This document shows positions 7,412-18,305 of a DNA stretch of 64,000 nucleotides, piece by piece (positions within the stretch are counted from its first letter, which is position 1; every line of letters begins with the position of its first letter). The DNA is from Nocardiopsis sp. CNT312. GTDB taxonomy: Bacteria; Actinomycetota; Actinomycetes; Streptosporangiales; Streptosporangiaceae. Under the pieces are notes generated by a model, which saw only the letters and a list, made by a program, of their open reading frames with translations, was not told the origin of the DNA and ran no database searches. The stretch covers positions 1 to 64,000 of the forward strand of contig NZ_AZXF01000016.1 of NCBI RefSeq assembly GCF_000515115.1. The letters are read 5' to 3'. Made by a program: the position numbers and the translations under genes.

Positions 7412-8506
7412 TCAGGTGGCGGCGGGCATGTGGAAGGGGCGGAACCGGCGCGGGCCCAGCACCCGCTCCAGCGCCTCGTCCAGTTCGGCCAGGAGTCGGA
7501 TGCCGTCGGAGGGCCTGCGCTGGGGCAGGGGCAGGGTGCAGCCGCGGGCGAACGCCTTCAGTGGTCGGGGCAGGCGCCCCGCGCTCACGTGTTCGATGCA
7601 CCGGGTCGCCATGTGGATGTCGGTGGCGGGCACGGCGGGCGCGCGGTCCAGCACCTCTCGGGGGTACAGGTCCTTGCGGTGGGTCACCATCGCCGGGATG
7701 TGCGGCGCGGTGTGCTCGGCGGCGAAGGTCACCGAGTAGCACCAGTCCACGAGCACCAGGCCGTGCTGTTCGGGGTGGATGAGCACGTGCTCGGGCACCA
7801 CGGCGCCGTGCACCGCCCCGGCCCGGGACGCGCCGCCGACGGCCACCAGCAGGCGGCGCCACATCCACGCCGCGTCGCGCGGGTCGACACCGTCGGGGTA
7901 GGCGCGGCGCACGTCGGCCAGGCTGTGGAACCCGCGCAGCCGGGTGAGCACGTTGCCGCGCCGCTCCACGCCGCTGGCGGCGTCGCGGTGGCGGATCTGC
8001 TCGACCAGCTCGGGGTAGAACGCGCGGGACGCCTCGGGGACCCGCTTGCGCAGGCGGCGCAGGGCGCTCGCCTCGGCGTTCATGAGGTCGTTGTCGTGGT
8101 GTGAGCGCGGCAGTTTGAGCACTGCCTCCCGCCAGGCGGAGCCGTCCCGGTAGCGGGCGCCGTGCAGGTCGGCGATGTCGCCCGAGGCCAGCGGGTCGGC
8201 GCCGCGCCGCAGGTGGTAGGTGTGCCTCTTCGCGGCGAGGGTGAGGTCGTCCAGGCCCAGGCCGCCCTCGGCGGCGTCGCGGTAGGCGGACCAGAATTCG
8301 GTCAGCTTGGCGAAGGCGCGGGTGGCCTCCGCCGTGCGGCCCTCGGGGGCGTGGTCGGGGTGGAGCAGGCGGGCCAGGCGGCGGTAGGCGGCGGTGGCGG
8401 CCCGGGGCAGGGGCGAGCCGTCGCGCGGCAGGGGGCCGAACAGGGCCGCGGGGTAGTCGGACAGGTCCAGCTCTCGCAGGGCGGCGTCGAAGCCGTCGGT
8501 GCTCAT
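7412..8506 (-). CDS. J-domain protein fused to a kinase-like (probably pseudokinase) domain
   Basis: 364 residues from ATG 8506, preceded by GGAGG. Residues about 35-75 look like a J-domain, including the diagnostic HPD in RLARLLHPDHAPEG. From about residue 95 it resembles a protein kinase: VLKLPRS may hold the ATP-binding Lys, HGAVVPEHVLI aligns with the catalytic loop, and LVLVDWCYS takes the DFG position. The catalytic-loop Asp is replaced (HGA instead of HRD/HGD), which suggests loss of phosphotransfer. There is no membrane segment. It is the second gene of the operon, 26 bases after the NrtR-like gene. A chaperone-recruiting or scaffold role is inference. Confidence 0.7.
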   Translation of the reverse strand: MSTDGFDAALRELDLSDYPAALFGPLPRDGSPLPRAATAAYRRLARLLHPDHAPEGRTAEATRAFAKLTEFWSAYRDAAEGGLGLDDLTLAAKRHTYHLRRGADPLASGDIADLHGARYRDGSAWREAVLKLPRSHHDNDLMNAEASALRRLRKRVPEASRAFYPELVEQIRHRDAASGVERRGNVLTRLRGFHSLADVRRAYPDGVDPRDAAWMWRRLLVAVGGASRAGAVHGAVVPEHVLIHPEQHGLVLVDWCYSVTFAAEHTAPHIPAMVTHRKDLYPREVLDRAPAVPATDIHMATRCIEHVSAGRLPRPLKAFARGCTLPLPQRRPSDGIRLLAELDEALERVLGPRRFRPFHMPAAT

Positions 8507-8532
8507 GTCGCTGCCTCCGTGGGCGAGGGGGT

Positions 8533-9333
8533 TCATGGGGTGCTCCGCAGCAGCGGCGGGTGGAGCAGGGCCGCGCCTCCGGCCCGGTAGAGGCGGGGGC
8601 GGCGTCCGCCGCCGGCACCGCCGCGCTCGGCCAGGTCGCCGGTGTCCTCGACGAACCCGGGGGCGGTGAGGATCTTGCGGTGGAAGTTGGCGCTGTGCAG
8701 GCGCACGCCCCACACCGCCTCGTAGACCTCGCGCAGTTCGGTGATGGTGAAGGCGGGCGGCAGGAAGGCCGTGGCCAGCGGGGTGTACTCCAGCTTGGAG
8801 CGGGCGCGTTCGACGGCGTCGGCGATGATCCGCCCGTGGTCGAAGGCCAGGTCGTGGCCGTCGCGGGCGCCGTCGCCGTGGCCGAGTTCGCTCCAGGGCA
8901 CCCACGCCGCCTCGTCGGTGCCGCGTCCGGCGTGGGGGTCGGGCAGGTCGGGGGCGAGCAGCATGTAGCCGACCGAGACGATCCGCATGCGCGGGTCGCG
9001 GCCGAGGGCGCCGTAGGTGCGCAGTTGCTCCAGGTGGGGTTCGGCGGGCAGCGAGGTCTTCTCCGACAGCACGCGCAGGGCGGCGTCGGGCAGGTCGGGG
9101 TCGGCGGGGCCGCCGGGGCCGTCCTCGGCGCGGACGAACCCGCCGGGCAGGGCCCACCAGCCCTGCTGGGGCGGGGCGGACCTGCGGGTGAGCAGGACCA
9201 GGGGGGTGCCCCGGCGGATGGTGAGGGCGACGACGTCCACGGTGACGGCGGTGGGCGCGTAGGCGCGCGGGTCGTAGCCGGAGAGGAAGTCGTCCTCGCC
9301 CGTGCCGCGCTCCGGTGTGCCGCCGGTCTCCAT
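8533..9333 (-). CDS. NrtR-like Nudix-fold transcriptional regulator
   Basis: 266 residues from ATG 9333 with a G-rich ribosome binding site. The N-terminal half is a Nudix domain (TPLVLLTRRSAPPQQGWWAL, PGGFVRAED), but the Nudix box reads AALRVLSEKTSL: of the REx2EE glutamates only one remains, so hydrolase activity is doubtful. The C-terminal half (FTITELREVYEAVWGVRLHS, FHRKILTAPGFVEDTG) matches the winged-helix domain of NrtR regulators, which bind ADP-ribose or related NAD metabolites through the Nudix fold. A TTCTCT/AGAGAA inverted repeat lies 30 bases upstream, suggesting autoregulation of the operon. Calling it a regulator rather than an enzyme rests on the lost glutamates and the winged helix. 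Confidence 0.8.
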   Translation of the reverse strand: METGGTPERGTGEDDFLSGYDPRAYAPTAVTVDVVALTIRRGTPLVLLTRRSAPPQQGWWALPGGFVRAEDGPGGPADPDLPDAALRVLSEKTSLPAEPHLEQLRTYGALGRDPRMRIVSVGYMLLAPDLPDPHAGRGTDEAAWVPWSELGHGDGARDGHDLAFDHGRIIADAVERARSKLEYTPLATAFLPPAFTITELREVYEAVWGVRLHSANFHRKILTAPGFVEDTGDLAERGGAGGGRRPRLYRAGGAALLHPPLLRSTP

Positions 9334-9362
9334 GCGTCCCCCTGGTTGTTCTCAGAGTGAGT

Positions 9363-9379
9363 TTCTCTCAACTAGAGAA
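9363..9379. promoter_or_regulatory. inverted repeat upstream of the NrtR-like operon
   Basis: TTCTCT, five-base spacer CAACT, AGAGAA: perfect six-base arms, about 30 bases upstream of the ATG at 9333. The AT-rich sequence stands out from its surroundings. Candidate operator for the adjacent NrtR-like protein and the four-gene operon. Confidence 0.5.
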
Positions 9380-9479
9380 GAACTTAGCACGCGGGTGACT
9401 CGCCGTCCACACCTTTTCCTGGCCTATGTCGGAGATGCGAAGAATCTACGATGTACAAGCACGGATCGGATGCGCGCCA

Positions 9480-9743
9480 TCACTCGTTGACCGAGTCCTC
9501 TCCGCTAACACGGTCCGTACCACCGAAGAACGCATCCGCCTCGGCCCTCATCTCGGGGTGGTCGACCCTCGGTAGTCGACGGTGGCGCTCGATGAGTTCC
9601 CGTGTACCGCGCCTGCGGGGGATCGGCCGCACCTCGGCGATCGCCACGCCGCCGCGCGTCACGTGGAAGGTCTCTCCGGCCGCCACGGCGTCCAGGGCGG
9701 AGGCGGCCCGATCCGCCAGTTCCCGCTCGGTGATCGTCCTCAT
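9480..9743 (-). CDS. Phd/YefM-type antitoxin without a partner toxin
   Basis: 87 residues. The N-terminal half (TITERELADRAASALDAVAA, GETFHVTRGGVAIAEVRP) is the Phd/YefM DNA-binding antitoxin fold; the C-terminal tail (MRAEADAFFGG) resembles the toxin-binding tails of VapB-type antitoxins that pair with PIN-domain RNases. No toxin gene follows: the 110 bases downstream lead directly into the promoter region of the NrtR-like operon, and ruvC upstream is on the other strand. It is therefore an orphan, either a remnant or a stand-alone regulator. Confidence 0.75.
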   Translation of the reverse strand: MRTITERELADRAASALDAVAAGETFHVTRGGVAIAEVRPIPRRRGTRELIERHRRLPRVDHPEMRAEADAFFGGTDRVSGEDSVNE

Positions 9744-9910
9744 GGGCCGAACCTAGCTCGGCTCGAAGTGTCCGGGGCGCGTTCCGGAAGGTCTGCGATG
9801 ATGGGCGGCGCGGCCCGACACGCCCGTCCGCGTGCGTGCGGGGTGTCGTCGGGCGCCGCTAGCATGGATGCGAACTGGCGTTCGAGAGTGAGAAGGCGGG
9901 GCGGGAGCGC

Positions 9911-10459
9911 GTGCGCGTGGTGGGGATCGACCCGGGGCTGACCCGCTGCGGCGTCGGCGCCGTCCAGGGCTCAGTCGGCCGCCCGCTCACCCTCCTGGGG
10001 GCCGGCGTGGTCCGCACCGGCCCCGACACCGACCTGCCCCAGCGCCTGGTGGCCATCGAGCGCGGCATCGAGGAGTGGATCGACGAGCACCGGCCCGACG
10101 CCGTGGCCGTCGAGCGCGTCTTCGCCCAGCACAACCTCAGCACCGTCATGGGCACCGCCCAGGCCAGCGGCATCGCCCTGCTGTGCGCCGCCCGCCGCGG
10201 CCTGCCCGTGGCCCTGCACACGCCCAGCGAGGCCAAGGCCGCCATCACCGGCAGCGGACGCGCCGACAAGGCCCAGGTCGGCACCATGGTGGCGCGTATC
10301 CTCGGACTCGACGGCCCCCCCAGGCCCGCCGACGCGGCCGACGCCGTCGCCCTGGCCATCTGCCACATCTGGCGGGGCGGAGCCGACGCCCGCGTCGCCC
10401 AGGCCAAGCAGGACTTCGCCCGCAAGGTCGAACTCGCGCGCCGCAGCCGCGCGCGCTGA
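9911..10459 (+). CDS. ruvC: Holliday junction resolvase RuvC
   Basis: 182 residues. Acidic active-site residues are visible: D7 in [13 protein letters not shown]68 in AVERVF, and the C-terminal [12 protein letters not shown] motif. RuvC cuts four-way DNA junctions together with the RuvAB branch-migration motor. The GTG start is preceded by GGGCGGGAG. It heads a ruvC-ruvA-ruvB group; yebC, which commonly precedes it in actinobacteria, is not present here, its place being taken by the minus-strand antitoxin and operon. Confidence 0.95.
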   Translation: MRVVGIDPGLTRCGVGAVQGSVGRPLTLLGAGVVRTGPDTDLPQRLVAIERGIEEWIDEHRPDAVAVERVFAQHNLSTVMGTAQASGIALLCAARRGLPVALHTPSEAKAAITGSGRADKAQVGTMVARILGLDGPPRPADAADAVALAICHIWRGGADARVAQAKQDFARKVELARRSRAR

Positions 10460-10508
10460 CCCGCCCCCAGGAAGGAGGAGGACACCGCCCCGCCGGTGTC
10501 CGCCCCAG

Positions 10509-11117
10509 ATGATCGCGTTCCTCACCGGCCGGGTGGCCGCACGCGGCGCCGACACCGCAGTGATCGACCTCGGCGGGGTCGGCATGACCGTGCGGTGCAC
10601 CCCCGCGGCCCTGTCCGGCCTCCACACGGGCGAGACCGGCACGGTCGCCACCAGCCTGATCGTCCGCGAGGACTCGCTCACGCTGTTCGGGTTCGCCGAC
10701 GCCGACGAACGCGACCTGTTCGAGCAGCTCCAGACCGCCTCCGGCGTCGGGCCGCGCCTGGCCCTGGCCATGCTCTCCATCCACAGCCCCTCCAGTCTGC
10801 GCCACGCGGTGGCCACCGAGGACACCGCCGCCCTGACCCGGGTGCCGGGCATCGGCAAGAAGGGCGCCCAGCGCATCGTCCTCGAACTACGCGGCAGGCT
10901 CGACGCCCCCGTCGCCGACGACGGCCCCCTGCCCGGGATGGCCGCCGCCCAGCCCGACGGCGCGTGGAAGGGCCAGGTGGTCTCCGGCCTGGTCAACCTC
11001 GGCTGGTCGGCCAAGGACGCCGAGGCCGCCGCCGCGGCCGTCGCCGCCGAGGCCGAGGACACCGCCGACGTCTCCGTCCTGCTGCGCAGCGCCCTGCGCA
11101 AGCTCAGCCGCGCCTAG
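10509..11117 (+). CDS. ruvA: Holliday junction DNA helicase subunit RuvA
   Basis: 202 residues with the N-terminal OB fold (MIAFLTGRVAARGADTAVID), two helix-hairpin-helix motifs (ASGVGPRLALAML; VPGIGKKGAQRIVLEL) and a C-terminal RuvB-contacting domain (LVNLGWSAKDAEAAAAAVAA). It binds the junction and loads RuvB rings. It lies 49 bases after ruvC and 9 bases before ruvB, in one operon. Confidence 0.95.
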   Translation: MIAFLTGRVAARGADTAVIDLGGVGMTVRCTPAALSGLHTGETGTVATSLIVREDSLTLFGFADADERDLFEQLQTASGVGPRLALAMLSIHSPSSLRHAVATEDTAALTRVPGIGKKGAQRIVLELRGRLDAPVADDGPLPGMAAAQPDGAWKGQVVSGLVNLGWSAKDAEAAAAAVAAEAEDTADVSVLLRSALRKLSRA

Positions 11118-11126
11118 GAGCCCTCC

Positions 11127-12164
<1,038 letters not shown>

Positions 12165-12437
12165 GCGGGCCGGGCTCCGTTGCCCGACCGATCCCGGGCC
12201 GTCGACCGGCGGTGACCGTCGCCACGTAAGCTGGAGGGGTACGGCCGTTCGGGGCCGAGACCGGCGCCAGCGGGGGTGTTCTTTCCCTTGGGTGGAACGC
12301 ATCGGTCTCCGTCGGCGTTGTCCCCAGCGGGTGCGGTCCGCGGTGTGAAGGCCCGGGCCGGCACGGACCAGGTGGTCGTCGCGGTCGTGAGCCGACAGCC
12401 GTCGGCCACACGACGAAACGTCAGGAAGGACGCCCCA

Positions 12438-12803
12438 GTGCAGGGCATGTACACTCTCGCCGCCGAAGGAGAGCCCACGGGCGGTCTCCTGGGCATGCTG
12501 TTCCCGTTCGTGCTGATCCTTCTGGTGTTCTGGCTGCTGTTCTGGCGGCCGAACCAGAAGCGCCGCCAGCAGGAGCAGAAGATGGTCAACGCCCTGGTCC
12601 CCGGGGTCGAGGTCATGACCAAGGCGGGCATCTACGCCACGGTCGTCGAGATCCACGAACAGGACGTGGTCCTGGAGATCTCCCCGGGCACCCGCATCCG
12701 CATGCTCAAGGCCGGCGTGGGCGAGGTCATCACCCCCGCCGAGGACGACACCCCGGTGGAGGACCGTCCCGACTTCGGCGACGACGACAAGCCGGGAAGC
12801 TGA
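12438..12803 (+). CDS. yajC: Sec translocon accessory protein YajC
   Basis: 121 residues from GTG 12438, chosen because AGGAAGGA sits seven bases upstream; the open frame extends further 5' without protein character. One N-terminal membrane helix (LLGMLFPFVLILLVFWLLFW) is followed by RRPNQKRR-like basic residues and the YajC soluble core (GVEVMTKAGIYATVVEIHE). It normally works with SecD and SecF, whose genes usually follow it directly. Here a strong hairpin and then apt follow instead. Confidence 0.9.
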   Translation: MQGMYTLAAEGEPTGGLLGMLFPFVLILLVFWLLFWRPNQKRRQQEQKMVNALVPGVEVMTKAGIYATVVEIHEQDVVLEISPGTRIRMLKAGVGEVITPAEDDTPVEDRPDFGDDDKPGS

Positions 12804-12818
12804 CCGGCCCCGGCAGGA

Positions 12819-12859
12819 CGCTTCGGTACCGGCCCCGCGCAGGGGCCGGTACCGAAGCG
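12819..12859 (+). terminator. perfect 18-bp hairpin after yajC
   Basis: Arms 12819-12836 and 12842-12859 are exact reverse complements with a five-base loop (GCGCA). There is no U-tract, as is usual for actinobacterial hairpin terminators. It ends the ruv-yajC unit exactly where secD and secF would be expected. Confidence 0.7.
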
Positions 12860-12911
12860 CGCGGGCACCGCGCCCGCGCACGCGAGCACGTGGAAGAGAG
12901 CCCGACCCCGC

Positions 12912-13454
<543 letters not shown>

Positions 13455-13778
13455 ACGGGCCCCGCGCCCGCGTGAGCGCACCCGCGCTCCGCGCGCGATG
13501 AGCCCCGGCCGCGGGAGCACTCCTCACCAGCACGGATTCCGCACACCGGGCGCGGCGCGTCCGGCGGGCCCCGTCATACCCGTACCCGCGGGCGGTCCGG
13601 CCCACCTGGGCCGACGCCACCCGCGTCGGCCCGTGTAGGCTGGATGGCTACCCCTAAACTGGGGTGAAGAGGTACCGCGGCGGCCACGTTCCGGGACTGG
13701 CCCTGACAACACGCACGTGCACCGGCCGGGCGTCGACGACGACACCCGAGCGGCCGGGTGGATCCGCGGGAGGTAGGC
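13455..13778. other. apt-relA intergenic region (324 bp)
   Basis: No gene seen. It holds a perfect 10-bp hairpin (13608-13617 with 13623-13632, loop of five) that probably terminates apt. Next is a TAAACT at 13655-13660 flanked by ACCCC and GGGGT arms, which could be a relA -10 element inside a small inverted repeat. No matching -35 is convincing. Confidence 0.4.
13608..13632 (+). terminator. 10-bp perfect hairpin after apt
   Basis: GGGCCGACGC and GCGTCGGCCC form a perfect stem with a five-base loop, about 150 bases past the apt stop. No U-tract. Confidence 0.5.
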
Positions 13779-16253
<2,475 letters not shown>

Positions 16254-16256
<3 letters not shown>

Positions 16257-16440
16257 GCTGTGTTTTTTTGAACCTCCGCTCCGCTTCGGTTCGTGCTCGG
16301 GTGCCCGGAGAACGGGAACCTTCGGCGCCTACGGCGTGTTCACTCGTTCCTCGCGAACCCGCCTCCGGCACCTCCAGAACCCCGTGGGCGTCCTCGCAAC
16401 CCCCCCTGCGGTGCGGCACCGCGTTCAAAAACAGCTCCTA
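16254..16440 (+). mobile_element. MITE-like element, copy A (187 bp)
   Basis: Starts TAGGCTGTGTTTTTTTGAAC and ends GTTCAAAAACAGCTCCTA, so the ends are imperfect inverted repeats each flanked by TA. A second, inverted copy is at 31111-31293. Shared internal segments include ACCTCCGCT.CGCTTCGGTTCG near one end and the GCGGCAC/GTTCAAAA region near the other. It has no ORF of its own. TA-flanked ends suggest mobilisation by an IS630/Tc1-mariner-type transposase elsewhere in the genome (inference). The first three bases serve as the relA stop codon. No gene was seen in the remainder up to 16565. Confidence 0.65.
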
Positions 16441-16565
16441 ACCGTGCCTGCCCCGGTCCGCCTTCGCGGTCGAGGTTCTCCCCAGGGTGAAGACCGGCGT
16501 CGTTCTTCGCCGTGGGGCGAACCTCGGCGCTCGATCTCGCAGGCGCGCCCCGACCCCCGCCCGTC

Positions 16566-17033
16566 CTAGATGCGCACGGTGGTGGACCGCACGATCTCGA
16601 ACACCGGGTGCAGGTCGGCCTCCGCCTCGAAGGATTCCTCGGGGGCCTCCGGAGGGGACGCGAAGTAGGGGGCCACCACCAGCGCCCGCGGGTGGTTCAC
16701 GTACTCGCGGAGCACGGGGGCGGCGTCGGCGGCCCCCAGTTCACGCACGCTGACCAGCTCGATCCAGCCGCCCCGGCGCAGCGTGGCGAAGCCGTCCTTG
16801 CGGAGGTTGCGCACCCAGTCGACCACCCCGTAGGGGGCGACCAGGAACCGTCCCCGATCACTGTCCAGGACACTGACCGGGGTGGTCCGCAGGAAACCGG
16901 ACGTGCGGCCGCGCGTCGTCAGCAGGTGCACCTCCGTCGGGCACGCCCCGTACTTGACGAAGCCGCTGACGAAGGCGTTGGCGGTCCGCCGCACCCGCGT
17001 CATCTCGAACCGCTTGGTCGGTTCGTTCACCAT
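16566..17033 (-). CDS. DDN-family (F420-dependent nitroreductase-like) protein
   Basis: 155 residues from ATG 17033, chosen because GAGGGAG lies nine bases upstream; a TTG nine bases earlier sits inside that site. Family signatures include VHLLTTRGRTSGFLRTTPVS, FLVAPYGVVDWVRNLRKDG and the C-terminal HPVFEIV. Family members bind deazaflavin F420 and reduce diverse substrates. No specific partner is nearby and the physiological substrate is unknown. Confidence 0.8.
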   Translation of the reverse strand: MVNEPTKRFEMTRVRRTANAFVSGFVKYGACPTEVHLLTTRGRTSGFLRTTPVSVLDSDRGRFLVAPYGVVDWVRNLRKDGFATLRRGGWIELVSVRELGAADAAPVLREYVNHPRALVVAPYFASPPEAPEESFEAEADLHPVFEIVRSTTVRI

Positions 17034-17111
17034 GATCGGCAACTCCCTCGATCGGATGCCCCCATTCTGTCGGTCCCCCCGGACCGACGGCCACCCCGGC
17101 GGGGCCGTGCT

Positions 17112-18305
17112 TCACCGGAACGCGGAGAGGCCCGTCACGGACTGGCCGAGGCTCAGCGCGTGGATCTCCTCGGTTCCCTCGTAGGTGGCGACCGTCTCCA
17201 GGTTCACCATGTGCCGCATCACCGGGTACTCCAGGGTGATGCCGTTGGCTCCGTGGATCGAGCGGGCGGTGCGCGCCACCCGCTGGGCGGCGGCCACACA
17301 CGCGAACTTGCCGAAGCTGACGTGGTTGTGGTGGCAGTTCCCCCCGTCCTTGAGCCGGCCGATGCGCAGCGCCGTCATGCTGGCCTGGTTGACGTCCACG
17401 ACCATGTCGGCGAGCTTGCGCTGGGTGAGCTGGAAACCGCCGATGGGGCGGCCGAACTGCTCGCGGGTCACGGCGTAGTCCAGGGCGGCCTCGTAGCAGG
17501 CGCGGGCGGCCCCCGCCACGCCCCACACGATGCCGTAGCGGGCCTCGTTGAGGCACGACAGCGGCGAGCCCAGCCCCCGGGACCGGGGCAGGAGCGCATC
17601 GGCGGGCAGGCGCACGTCCTCCAGCACCAGTTCGGAGGTGATGGAGGCGCGCAGCGACAGCTTCCTGTGGATGGTGTGGGCGGTGAAGCCCGGGGTGGAG
17701 GCGGGCACCACGAACCCGCGGACGCCGTCGTCGGTGGCGGCCCACACCACGGCCACGTCGGCGACGGAGCCGTTGGTGATCCACGTCTTCGTGCCGTTGA
17801 GCACCCAGTCGGAGCCGTCCCTGCGGGCGCGGGTGCGCATGGAGCCGGGGTCGGAGCCGGAGTCGGGCTCGGTCAGGCCGAAGCAGCCGAGGGCCTCGCC
17901 CGCCGCCATGCGGGGCAGCCACTCCTCCTTGTGCTCCTCGGAGCCGAACTGGTGGATCGCCGCCATGGCCAGGGAGCCCTGTACGGACACGAAGCTGCGC
18001 AGCCCCGAGTCGACGGCCTCCAGTTCGCGGCAGGCCAAGCCGTAGGCGACGGCGCTGGAGCCCCCGCAGCCGTACCCCTCCAGGTGCATGCCCAGCACGC
18101 CGAGGTCTCCGAAGGCCTTGGCCAGGCCGCGGGGGTCGGGCAGGGTGCCGGCCTCGAACCAGTCGGCGACGCCGGGCAGCAGTTCGCGGCGCGCGAAGGC
18201 GCGGACGGCGTCGCGCACGTCGCGTTCGGTGTCGGTCAGGTCGGCGTCCACCGCGAGGAAGTCGCGGGGGTCCGGGGCGGCGGGCCGGTGCTCTGTGTCG
18301 CTCAT
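17112..18305 (-). CDS. acyl-CoA dehydrogenase, glutaryl-CoA dehydrogenase-like
   Basis: 397 residues from ATG 18305 (GGAAGG upstream). Acyl-CoA dehydrogenase signatures include CFGLTEPDSGSDPGSM, NGTKTWITNG, REQFGRPIGGFQLTQRKLAD and the C-terminal YEGTEEIHALSLGQSVTG. The order and the GlySer-rich region resemble glutaryl-CoA dehydrogenases (GcdH), the FAD enzyme converting glutaryl-CoA to crotonyl-CoA in lysine/tryptophan breakdown. Its ATG overlaps the stop of the upstream CoA-transferase gene by four bases (ATGA), so both are made together and probably act on the same acyl-CoA. The exact substrate is not proven. Confidence 0.85.
   Translation of the reverse strand: MSDTEHRPAAPDPRDFLAVDADLTDTERDVRDAVRAFARRELLPGVADWFEAGTLPDPRGLAKAFGDLGVLGMHLEGYGCGGSSAVAYGLACRELEAVDSGLRSFVSVQGSLAMAAIHQFGSEEHKEEWLPRMAAGEALGCFGLTEPDSGSDPGSMRTRARRDGSDWVLNGTKTWITNGSVADVAVVWAATDDGVRGFVVPASTPGFTAHTIHRKLSLRASITSELVLEDVRLPADALLPRSRGLGSPLSCLNEARYGIVWGVAGAARACYEAALDYAVTREQFGRPIGGFQLTQRKLADMVVDVNQASMTALRIGRLKDGGNCHHNHVSFGKFACVAAAQRVARTARSIHGANGITLEYPVMRHMVNLETVATYEGTEEIHALSLGQSVTGLSAFR

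Noticed and set aside
6351-9371. 1006-residue minus-strand frame spanning the vWA gene and beyond
   Set aside because: Only the end from ATG 7343, with its AAGGAGG site, is vWA protein; the upstream part is a shadow of the J-domain/kinase and Nudix genes.
13650-13665. ACCCC-TAAACT-GGGGT before relA as a firm operator
   Set aside because: The arms are short and common in GC-rich DNA and no -35 could be paired with the TAAACT, so it is mentioned only in the intergenic entry.
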